The notes beneath the pieces were generated by a model. That model saw nothing but the letters and a program-made list of their open reading frames with translations, was not told where the DNA came from and searched no databases. 50,144 nt of DNA from Oribacterium sp. P6A1 (GTDB lineage: Bacteria > Bacillota > Clostridia > Lachnospirales > Lachnospiraceae): positions 1-50,144 of the forward strand of contig NZ_JNKO01000020.1 of the NCBI RefSeq assembly GCF_000702885.1. The letters are read 5' to 3'. Made by a program: the position numbers and the translations under genes. Position 1 is the first letter of the stretch. Each line of letters begins with the position of its first letter. Shown piece by piece: positions 8,928 through 15,737 of this stretch.

Positions 8928-9335
8928 AAAAATAAAAACTCCTGTATTTAAAAGTTGAGTTAATCTACGGTACTTTCTGATTTCATATTCCAACCACTCC
9001 TGTGACAGTACAATCTGAAGGGAATAATTGAGTGATTATACGGATAATTATCTCCTACGCTATATACTGTGCTTCTTTCAGAAGTCTGCCACAAACTCTC
9101 AGTCTCTGAAATCATAATAATACCTTTTTTATAAAACAGCTACCGTATTTCCACTCAACTTTGACGTATTTTCTCTCAACTTAAGCTTAAAATCAACCTT
9201 ACCAATCTAAAGGTTGAATAAATTTACGGTCATATTCTAGCACCACCCGTACAATTACTCAACCTTCATTTGAAACTATTAATTATAAAAAGCCGTACGA
9301 TCACTCAACTTACCACACATTTTGTCGTATATTTA

Positions 9336-9604
9336 CTCAACTTTCAAGCTGAATAGGCCTATAAAACCCACGTATTTTCGCCATTTTTTCTGTGGTTCTC
9401 TCCTCCGTAAAATTAGTCAACCTTCAGCATGGATCTGACTGTTTTTATTTAATTTATTACCGTAAAATGCCTGCTATATTCCGTATATTTTCTTTATACT
9501 CCGTACATTCTCTCAACTTTCAGACTGCATTAAGCTGTAAAACCCACGTATTTTAGCCATCTTTATTTGTATTCCATTACTCCGTAAAATTAATCAACTT
9601 TCAG
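9336..9604 (+). repeat. Imperfect direct duplication (about 93 bp, period about 176) inside the iteron array
   Basis: Segments 9336-9428 and 9512-9604 share order and content: an ACTCAACTTTCA iteron end, then AAAACCCACGTATTTT, then GCCAT, then CCGTAAAATTA and TCAACYTTCAG. The offset is 175-176 bp. This suggests the origin grew by block duplication as well as by single-iteron gain. Confidence 0.6.
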
Positions 9605-10050
9605 TAAATATACTTAGGACTCTGCTTCAGAAATTACCGCACGAACTCTCAATTTTCCGTATTGATACTCGATTTACCGTAAAAAAACTCAACTTTAGTG
9701 CCTGATACAGTCTTTTCTCAACATAAACTAACATGATATGTATGTCTAAAGTCGCTAAAGCACCGTATCTCAAAGGACTTCCCCTGAATGAATGTTCCTT
9801 TTCATCAGGTATGATGTTCACGTTCCTGTTATATTCCGTAGGATTACTCAACTTAGTACGCATTTTCACGTATAACCACTCAACATTCCGTATAATTTTT
9901 CAACTTTTACCGGTCAGAATCAATATACACCGTATATTACCTCAACTTTCCCGTATATATACTCTCCCCGCCCCGTATGTTGACTCAATTTATTCCGTAT
10001 ACCAACTCAATTTTCAACGTATAACTGCTCAACTTTGATGGGTTTTCTTC

Positions 10051-10100
10051 TATAAGATTATAAAATAAATAAAATATATATATATTAATATAATCTACTA
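10051..10100. other. AT-rich stretch beside the iterons, candidate unwinding element
   Basis: About 50 bp made almost only of A and T (TAAAATAAATAAAATATATA and on) sits between the last plus-oriented iteron and the inverted iteron at 10122. This position and composition fit a DNA unwinding element. It is inference only. Confidence 0.4.
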
Positions 10101-10159
10101 CTACAATAATCTCTGTCGAAGTTGAGTGATTATACGGTTCTTTTGAAGTCAGTATAAAT

Positions 10160-10196
10160 AATAAAAAAAACCGGATGAATGTTTAATTCATCCGGA
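10160..10196 (-). terminator. Intrinsic terminator after parB
   Basis: On the minus strand a 9-bp perfect stem (CCGGATGAA with its complement TTCATCCGG, 7-nt loop) is followed by eight T. It lies just after the parB stop and would keep parAB transcripts out of the iteron region. Confidence 0.85.
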
Positions 10197-10219
10197 ATCT
10201 TTTTACAAAAATCATAAGC

Positions 10220-11443
10220 TTACTGATTTTCGTCTATAAGAGCTTTAAGATCATCGATTATAGCTTTAATTTTCTGAATATCATTTTTGGTGAACTGATA
10301 TCCTCGTTTTTCTTTACGTTTTCCCAGTTTAACAACAGTATCATTTAGCTTGGATAACATTTCATTAACTGCAATGGGGGCGGAAATTCCTATATTTTTA
10401 TTAATCTGTTCAGCATCAGCTTCTTTGGCATCTTTAAGAATCTTCTGTAACTTTTCAGATCTTTCTCTTGCTCTTCTGAGCTGTGCCTGGGTATTAATCA
10501 ATTCCTGTGAAGCATTTTCATTTGTCTCAGATTCTTCATGAACCAGAGATTCAAGTTCGATAGTCTTATTTTTAAGACGGGTAATTTCAGCTTCCTGTTC
10601 TTTTAATTTCAGTTCATTTTCTTTTAAACGTTCCTCTGCCAGCTTTTGTGCCTTCTGATTCTCTTCATCCTGAAATTTAAGCTGCTGATATTCGTCTTCA
10701 GTAATAGTTTCATTATGTTCGTTTATATAGTTAAGAATATATGTTTGTACTTCAATGCTTCTTGAAGCATACTGATTTGCCTGGTTAATGGTTATTTTCT
10801 CTTCATCAAGCAGGTTTTGTAATCCAACTATAAGATTTTTATTTATGGAATCGTACTTACGTATCTGTCTTGAAGAAATAGAAAGCTTGTCCGCTATTCT
10901 GTCGTACAGTTTTTTCTCAACACCGCGTTTTTGAAGCAGTTCCATCAATCTGGCCACACGTTTTCTCATGTCTCCGGGGTGAGATGCTTCAGAAACTGCA
11001 TCATAGTTCATGAGTAAATTAAGCTCTTCAAGCTCTGTCCATGGAATATCATCTCTTAAGATTAGTGCAGGAACCTTTCGATGCATAAAAGATGCATCCT
11101 TTTCAAGAATCATTCCAAAAGCAGCATATCTTCTGTGGCCGGATATAATTACATAATTACCTGTAGGACTACCTGTACGTGATTCTCCACCATCAAATTC
11201 ACGGGCGATTACAATAGCTGACTGAAATCCGTTTCTTTTTATATTCTCGGCAAATACATCTATATCGGTATCATCTATATCTCTGTTATCCGGAAAAGGA
11301 ATAAGTTTTTCATATTGGATCATTTCGATTTTTGATCCATTTCCGAGATCCAGGCTTACTGTATCAAGTTTTTTTTGCAAACTTTGCAGATTTATGGGTT
11401 TATTGCTGAAACCTAAAGGTGCAGGCTCTTTTTTTGATGCCAT
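10220..11443 (-). CDS. parB: ParB-family partition protein
   Basis: The protein is 407 aa from ATG 11443. The ParB/Srx N-terminal domain (about 45-145) shows IPFPDNRD, DVFAENIKRNGFQSAIVI and the box II motif SGHRRYAA, which binds CTP in this family. A helix-turn-helix follows (IADKLSISSRQIRKYDSIN, about 185-205), then a long Glu/Lys/Leu-rich coiled coil (about 265-370) and a basic C-terminus. It should bind parS and work with ParA in segregation. The frame also allows a start at 11455; AAAGGATG lies better for 11443. It follows parA by about 28 nt and ends in a strong terminator before the iterons. parS candidates lie upstream of parA. Confidence 0.9.
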   Translation of the reverse strand: MASKKEPAPLGFSNKPINLQSLQKKLDTVSLDLGNGSKIEMIQYEKLIPFPDNRDIDDTDIDVFAENIKRNGFQSAIVIAREFDGGESRTGSPTGNYVIISGHRRYAAFGMILEKDASFMHRKVPALILRDDIPWTELEELNLLMNYDAVSEASHPGDMRKRVARLMELLQKRGVEKKLYDRIADKLSISSRQIRKYDSINKNLIVGLQNLLDEEKITINQANQYASRSIEVQTYILNYINEHNETITEDEYQQLKFQDEENQKAQKLAEERLKENELKLKEQEAEITRLKNKTIELESLVHEESETNENASQELINTQAQLRRARERSEKLQKILKDAKEADAEQINKNIGISAPIAVNEMLSKLNDTVVKLGKRKEKRGYQFTKNDIQKIKAIIDDLKALIDENQ

Positions 11444-11471
11444 TATGTCATCCATCCTTTTTTATATTTAT

Positions 11472-12302
11472 TTATCTGATATCCATTTCAAATCTTGTTC
11501 TTGTATTAGAGTACTCACGTAACAGCTTTTTATAATCGTCAAGATCGATAAGTGATAACTGCTGTGCTACATTGATATAATCTGTACCGGCATTTGATTT
11601 CTTATCATAGAAATATACCGGCATATATCTTGAAAGGGATTCAGCTATGTTGTTGTCATCTCTGATTACTGATTTTAATGCTATATTCTGGAACATAGAA
11701 TCATAGGCAGTATACTTCTGTTTTACCAGAGTTGTTCTCGGCTTTACATGAGCCAGTAATACACCTATTATCTGTAATTCGCTGTTATAGTCCTGTTGTA
11801 TTCTGTAATAATCTTCAAGTACGTCTGAAATTCCGTCGTAAGAGAAATTTGCTGAATCAACAGGAATCAGGACATAATCAGATGCTATGAGGGACATGTC
11901 GGAGAAACTGTCTGAAGCAGGATTATTGTCTATAATGATGGTGTCATAGTTTTCTTTGATTTTATCCAGTACATCCTTAAGGCGATAAAGATCCTTCTCC
12001 TGATATCCGTTACTGTAAAAGTACTGGTCAGGTCTCTTAACATGTTTATTATTTGGCAAAACATCTACACCGAATTCTGAATGTACCAAAACTTCATCTA
12101 TAGTTGCCGATCCAAAGAGAAGATCGGTTATATCCGGATTTTCCTCGTTAAATGCTCTGTATACTTGACTTGAGTTTCCCTGACAGTCCATGTCAACTAT
12201 AAGTGATCTTTTTCCTACGAGAGTAGGAATACATGCGAGCTCAACACAGCTTGTTGTTTTACCTACACCGCCTTTTTTATTGAATGCACATAATATGCTC
12301 AT
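11472..12302 (-). CDS. parA: ParA-family partition ATPase
   Basis: The protein is 276 aa from ATG 12302, where GGAGG sits 6 nt upstream; the in-frame ATG at 12317 lacks this. The deviant Walker A motif NKKGGVGKTT is at residues 8-17 with the signature Lys, followed by the A' motif LIVDMDCQGN and the Walker B-like strand TIIIDNNPASD, where Asp-Asn replaces the usual Asp-x-x. It is a MinD/ParA ATPase of the short type without an N-terminal HTH. It forms the first gene of the minus-strand parAB unit and drives DNA segregation with ParB bound at parS. The exact 16-mer CATTTTTTTCGTAAAT lies just upstream (12355-12370) and again at 13101. Confidence 0.93.
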   Translation of the reverse strand: MSILCAFNKKGGVGKTTSCVELACIPTLVGKRSLIVDMDCQGNSSQVYRAFNEENPDITDLLFGSATIDEVLVHSEFGVDVLPNNKHVKRPDQYFYSNGYQEKDLYRLKDVLDKIKENYDTIIIDNNPASDSFSDMSLIASDYVLIPVDSANFSYDGISDVLEDYYRIQQDYNSELQIIGVLLAHVKPRTTLVKQKYTAYDSMFQNIALKSVIRDDNNIAESLSRYMPVYFYDKKSNAGTDYINVAQQLSLIDLDDYKKLLREYSNTRTRFEMDIR

Positions 12303-12354
12303 AAATCCTCCGTACAAGTGTTCGATTAAAAAAATGAGATAATTTATTGTACAT

Positions 12355-12370
12355 CATTTTTTTCGTAAAT
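12355..12370. repeat. Exact 16-mer upstream of parA, copy 1
   Basis: CATTTTTTTCGTAAAT occurs here and again at 13101-13116, both in non-coding DNA upstream of minus-strand genes. It may be part of a promoter or a partition-complex site. Confidence 0.4.
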
Positions 12371-12441
12371 GAAATATTTTATAGTTAATTTTTGTCTTTA
12401 ATTATTAAGAAGCAGTTGTTTTACTAAGCCTGTCTTATTTG

Positions 12442-12759
12442 TTAAAGAATAATATTGTATTTCGCCTTAATATAATCCATTTCACTTTTGGTAATTGTCA
12501 TTTTTTCAAATCTGTATTTTTGTTTAATCTTGGGATATTTATTTCGATCAACTTCCTCCAAAAACATTTCATAAGGTCGTACATATAATTTGCAATCGCC
12601 ATACAGTGCCTGATAAACCATCATTTTTTCTCCGGTTTCTGTATGAGCTGCTATACCGACAATTTTATATATGTACTCTGATGTGTTTTGATCAACTGTT
12701 TCTCTTTTAAAATGTTTTACTATATCTCCACTTTTAAATACTCTGTTTTCTGTATTCAT
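12442..12759 (-). CDS. DUF1653 family small protein
   Basis: The protein is 105 aa from ATG 12759, which has AAGGAG 9 nt upstream; the longer frame to 12891 adds an AT-rich hydrophobic stretch that is not credible. The sequence GDIVKHFKRE...YKIVGIAAHTETGEKMMVYQALYG...LYVRPYEMF follows the DUF1653 pattern closely. The family is small, cytoplasmic and without known activity. A near-palindrome lies at 12868-12895 upstream. It sits alone between parA and the gene-poor region and may be accessory cargo of the replicon. Confidence 0.8.
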   Translation of the reverse strand: MNTENRVFKSGDIVKHFKRETVDQNTSEYIYKIVGIAAHTETGEKMMVYQALYGDCKLYVRPYEMFLEEVDRNKYPKIKQKYRFEKMTITKSEMDYIKAKYNIIL

Positions 12760-12867
12760 AAATTGCTTCTCCTTAAATGTGTTTCCATTTGAATAATTGT
12801 ATTTATCTATTTTTATTATTTGAATGTCATAAAATAGATTTATTATAACTATGCGATTTGAGAGTAT

Positions 12868-12895
12868 GTGAGTGGTAATAGTATTTATCACTCAC
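12868..12895. promoter_or_regulatory. Near-palindrome upstream of the DUF1653 gene
   Basis: GTGAGTGGTAA (12868-12878) and TTATCACTCAC (12885-12895) are inverted with one mismatch around a 6-nt centre. It may be an operator in the promoter region of the minus-strand DUF1653 gene, or a hairpin. Confidence 0.4.
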
Positions 12896-13440
12896 TATTT
12901 AGAGACAGCGAATATATTTGTATGCGTGCTGCTGAACACTCATAATATTATATAGTATGGTATTCTGATTAATACCGGTTAAATTATTATAAAAGTGTGA
13001 ACTCAGTTCAAAAAATCATATAGAGGTAATCTTTTTTTATTGTTTTCCATTAATTGTTTATTTATAGAGTTAATATATAAAAAACAAAATATTTGATATA
13101 CATTTTTTTCGTAAATTTAGATAGTAAAGGTCCGTGAAACATCTATAAAGCATTCATAAAGAAATAATAAAAACAACACTATCTAGTATCGCGACACACT
13201 TGGCTGTACGAGATATGGTGTTTCGGAACAGTGTGAAACATATTTTGGGATTGCGTGAAACATTGGAAAGAGAAGAGGTTAATGTAGGGTATACAAAGAA
13301 TTGAACCGGGTTCAAATTATTGCGGTATCGGAACATGAATCATAGAATGACGTGAGTTTCAAAAGTTAATATCGAATCGTTCCGAGAGTCTTGGTCTCAA
13401 ACCTATTTCATAAATAAGACCTATACAAAAATTCAAAGGG
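12896..13440. other. Gene-free AT-rich region with parS-like elements
   Basis: No credible ORF is present. The stretch holds a 13-bp palindrome TGAACTCAGTTCA (12998-13010), a 15-bp palindrome TTGAACCGGGTTCAA (13301-13315), three copies of GTGAAACAT (13134, 13233 and 13255) and the second copy of the 16-mer CATTTTTTTCGTAAAT (13101-13116). GTGAAACA is one half of the classical Spo0J parS palindrome. Lying close upstream of parAB, this is the best place in the window for a centromere-like site. That function is inference. Confidence 0.5.
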
Positions 13441-13444
13441 AACA

Positions 13445-13468
13445 GCGTGGCAGTTCATACTGCCACGC
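13445..13468. terminator. Strong hairpin downstream of the 70-aa gene
   Basis: A perfect 10-bp stem (GCGTGGCAGT with its complement) has a 4-nt loop TCAT. Only TTTA follows on the plus strand and there is no T run on the minus strand. It lies 57 bp past the stop of the minus-strand 70-aa gene, which it may terminate. Confidence 0.5.
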
Positions 13469-13525
13469 TTTAGGTTAAGAAGACTAAAATTTATAGTCAG
13501 AGGTTCGTAACTTGTTTAGATAAAA

Positions 13526-13738
13526 CTAAGAGTTCACAGCACGTCTGAATGATTTTTCTGTACTGCGGGAAGCTTTAGTTCCATTGATTAAAGAAAATGA
13601 TCTGCGTATCCTTTTGCGGCGGATTCTTTCGGCAGGAGAGGACTTAAACGTAAAAAGAGAAACTATGGCATCAACAATGTAATAGCCCAAAGTGACAATA
13701 GCAGTTACAAGAATAAAATTCATGATAATAATGTCCAT
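13526..13738 (-). CDS. Small single-pass membrane protein with basic tail
   Basis: The protein is 70 aa from ATG 13738, with GGGGAGG 5 nt upstream, which is much better than the longer frame to 13870. One hydrophobic helix (about 5-30) is followed by a strongly basic, Ser-rich tail (AERIRRKRIRRSFSL, then KASRSTEKSFRRA). No family was recognised. The strong ribosome site and the hairpin after it suggest a real gene. A toxin-like or nucleic-acid-touching membrane peptide is possible but unproven. Confidence 0.5.
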   Translation of the reverse strand: MDIIIMNFILVTAIVTLGYYIVDAIVSLFTFKSSPAERIRRKRIRRSFSLINGTKASRSTEKSFRRAVNS

Positions 13739-14103
13739 GCTGCCCTCCCCGATATTAATACTAATGATTAAAAATAAATTCGACATTAATAAACTATAAA
13801 TAAGCGATTTATGAATTATGTATAAAATATGATGAAAAAAGAAAGAAATGTAATAAATCTGTAAAACCAACTCTATTTTAAGGTTTAACTATATTTAAAT
13901 AAAGATTATACGAAGCAAAAATATAATAAAAAACTGAATTTGTACGAGTTGCACAATATAAAACCAAAAAATTGTGCAAATTTAAAAACACTATTGACAC
14001 AAACCGAGCTGGCATGATAGAGTTCACCACCGTTACAGGCGAAAGGATATCGCTTGTAGAGTTAAATGATTATTTTGAACTGAGTTCCAAAAAGGAGTTA
14101 GGA

Positions 14104-14208
14104 ATGAAATCATTAATTCAATTTCTTTCGGATTTTACAAAGTGTGTAAGATTTGCAAATGAATACAGATGGAATGAAGATTATCGTCACTTCATAATTA
14201 ATGACTGA
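14104..14208 (+). CDS. Possible 34-aa small protein or remnant
   Basis: The ATG at 14104 has GGAG 8 nt upstream and reads MKSLIQFLSDFTKCVRFANE to a TGA at 14206-14208. The same frame stays open upstream to a TTG at 13972, so this could be the end of a larger decayed gene. A palindrome of the TTGAACTGAGTTC type (14075-14087) lies just before the ribosome site and could control it. No family was recognised. Confidence 0.3.
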   Translation: MKSLIQFLSDFTKCVRFANEYRWNEDYRHFIIND

Positions 14209-14786
14209 TAATAGATAAAACTGAATTGTAATTGCATATAACAGATAGGAGAAGCCATTCACTCCTTGTCACGCCATAAACCGGCTCTGTTTATATGTAA
14301 TTGTCATATATTGAGTGCTTCGTTTATAACGTTGTACAGGACGACTGCATTTAGACATTGATACCGTTTTAATCAGGTTTCTGGTGTCGTAAAATTCAAT
14401 TACTTCCTAAATAAGAAGTTGAATGTAACTGCAGCGTCTAAAGAGTTTGCTTTATACTCATCATCGCACAGTTTACTGATATTAAACAGTGGCCGGATAG
14501 TATTGCCAGTATACTTCTCGCTAAATAGTGTATAAGAGCGGAAATTACATAATAATAAAAATTTACAATTAGATCAGACTTTTTGCCAGGAAGTCCGGTT
14601 TAATACATTGGTTTCCTTGTATCCCCTTCAATATTCGGAATAACCGTAAAATATTATCTCCTGAAATATAATGTAAATTTTCGTTTTTTTAAAAGGTTCA
14701 TTATTGAATATTGGTAGTATTGTTTGTGTGATTGATGAGTGATAGAAGCTCTTGAAAAAACCTGATTAAATATAGAATGTTTATAG
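14209..14786. other. About 580 bp without a recognisable gene
   Basis: All frames are broken by stops. The plus strand ends in a strong rho-independent terminator at 14785-14819, although no plus-strand gene precedes it other than the doubtful 34-aa ORF. An untranslated plus-strand RNA or a decayed gene is possible. No tRNA or known riboswitch fold was recognised. Confidence 0.4.
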
Positions 14787-14819
14787 CAGGATGTGAACTG
14801 AGTTCACATCCTGCTTTTT
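14785..14819 (+). terminator. Intrinsic terminator with long perfect stem
   Basis: The stem AGCAGGATGTGAACT and its complement around a 1-nt centre are followed by seven T on the plus strand. The centre contains the palindrome TGAACTGAGTTCA (14794-14806), related to the elements at 12998, 13301 and 14075. It also lies at the 3' side of the minus-strand RpiR gene. Confidence 0.8.
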
Positions 14820-14835
14820 TCATTATAGATAATAA

Positions 14836-15585
14836 TTACTCTTCATGTCTCAATATATATGTAAGCATCTCAACAAGAACCATCATGATTGCCTGTTGAT
14901 CAAGAGTGAGAATATCACTGTGAGTAGAAGGAATAGAAATAACATGGGAGAAACCAAGTGCTTTTGTTTTTTTTTCGTTATTTGTTATAAGCCATAATTT
15001 TTCCGTAAGCTGAGAAATATCATCGATTATGGTTTGATAGGATCGCATGTCATGGAGAACACTGAACACAATAACAGTTGTGTCCTTATCTGTGATTTTT
15101 ACATAGTGTTCATAAGTAAGGAGGTCGGAAGCAGTCATACAGGTAATTCCAAGATTGGTTAAATTCATAGCGAATTTATCACATACGACTTTATTTCTGT
15201 ATCGCCCGAGAGCGAGTATTTTTTTAGAAGAACGTATTTCATCAGCAAGCTCCTGTAGAGAATCATTACATGATTCCGGAATGGAAAGAATAGCTTCTGA
15301 ATAAGCATTGGCAATCTTGGAAACAGGATGATCCGGAACTGAATTCTTATCTTTAGATCTAAGCCATGCATCCATCTCAAATTTGAATTCTTTATATCCG
15401 TTAAAACCTAAACGTTTACAAAATCTAAGCATGGCAGAAGTAGATACACCGGCGAGACTTGCAATCTGAGTTATGGTATAGGTGTGTACAAGGTCAGGAT
15501 TTTTAGATATTAAATGATACAATTTTCGTTCATTAGAAGTGTAAGAGTTCTTAAATTGATCCAATGTTTCTATAATATTCATCAT
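14836..15585 (-). CDS. RpiR family transcriptional regulator (HTH + SIS)
   Basis: This 249-aa protein has an N-terminal RpiR-type helix-turn-helix (about 1-75; the motif ITQIASLAGVSTSAMLRFCKRLGFNGYKEFK is the signature region) followed by a SIS sugar-isomerase-like fold (about 110-240; KKILALGRYRNKVVCDKFAMNL and TTVIVFSVLHDMRS). RpiR proteins sense phosphosugars or related metabolites. It is divergent from the flavinylated reductase gene across a 150-bp gap holding a 15-bp palindrome, and is the obvious candidate to control it. GAGG precedes the ATG. The ligand cannot be read from sequence. Confidence 0.9.
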   Translation of the reverse strand: MMNIIETLDQFKNSYTSNERKLYHLISKNPDLVHTYTITQIASLAGVSTSAMLRFCKRLGFNGYKEFKFEMDAWLRSKDKNSVPDHPVSKIANAYSEAILSIPESCNDSLQELADEIRSSKKILALGRYRNKVVCDKFAMNLTNLGITCMTASDLLTYEHYVKITDKDTTVIVFSVLHDMRSYQTIIDDISQLTEKLWLITNNEKKTKALGFSHVISIPSTHSDILTLDQQAIMMVLVEMLTYILRHEE

Positions 15586-15687
15586 TTGACCTCATTAATT
15601 ATTAACAAACACTAAAGTCGTGAATAATATAACAAAAAAGCGTTGCAATATCTACATCTCGATGATAATATTCTCACATGTAATCAG

Positions 15688-15702
15688 TATTGTTCGACAA
15701 TA
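15688..15702. promoter_or_regulatory. Palindromic operator candidate before the flavin reductase
   Basis: TATTGTTCGACAATA is a perfect 15-bp palindrome (centre TCG), overlapping a second one, ACAATATTGT. It is in the divergent gap, about 36-50 bp from the reductase ATG, and may bind the RpiR regulator encoded opposite. Confidence 0.45.
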
Positions 15703-15737
15703 TTGTCTAACAAGATTCGACGAGAGGAATGAAAAGT

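Larger units (their letters stand above)
8951..10137. repeat. Iteron array, probable replication origin
   Basis: About two dozen copies of a roughly 20-bp unit with consensus CCGTAtaaTtACTCAACTTt fill the gap between rep and parB. Clear plus-oriented copies start at 9143, 9164, 9247, 9293, 9326, 9406, 9501, 9582, 9677 and 9836, with a dense run through 9868-10037. Inverted copies occur at 8951-8970, 9028-9043, about 9212-9231 and 10122-10137; TTGAGTGATTATACGG is identical in the second and the last. Some units have decayed (9481, 9637, 9952). Tandem units are spaced about 20-21 bp, near two helical turns, as expected for one-face binding of an initiator. I saw no convincing DnaA box. No gene is supported in this stretch. 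Confidence 0.88.

Noticed and set aside
9627-10038. ORFs on both strands within the iteron region (9627-9869 minus, 9733-10038 plus)
   Set aside because: They arise from the repeat sequence, have no ribosome sites and overlap clear iterons.
9001-10137. CRISPR array
   Set aside because: The repeats are short, degenerate and in both orientations with no constant spacers; the rep gene beside them points to iterons.
13154-13336. 60-aa minus-strand ORF
   Set aside because: No start signal or family; it covers palindromes and parS-like half sites, so it is probably chance.
12998-14806. LexA (SOS) boxes
   Set aside because: The GAAC/GTTC arms are separated by 3 nt rather than the 4 nt of Gram-positive LexA boxes, and no SOS gene follows.
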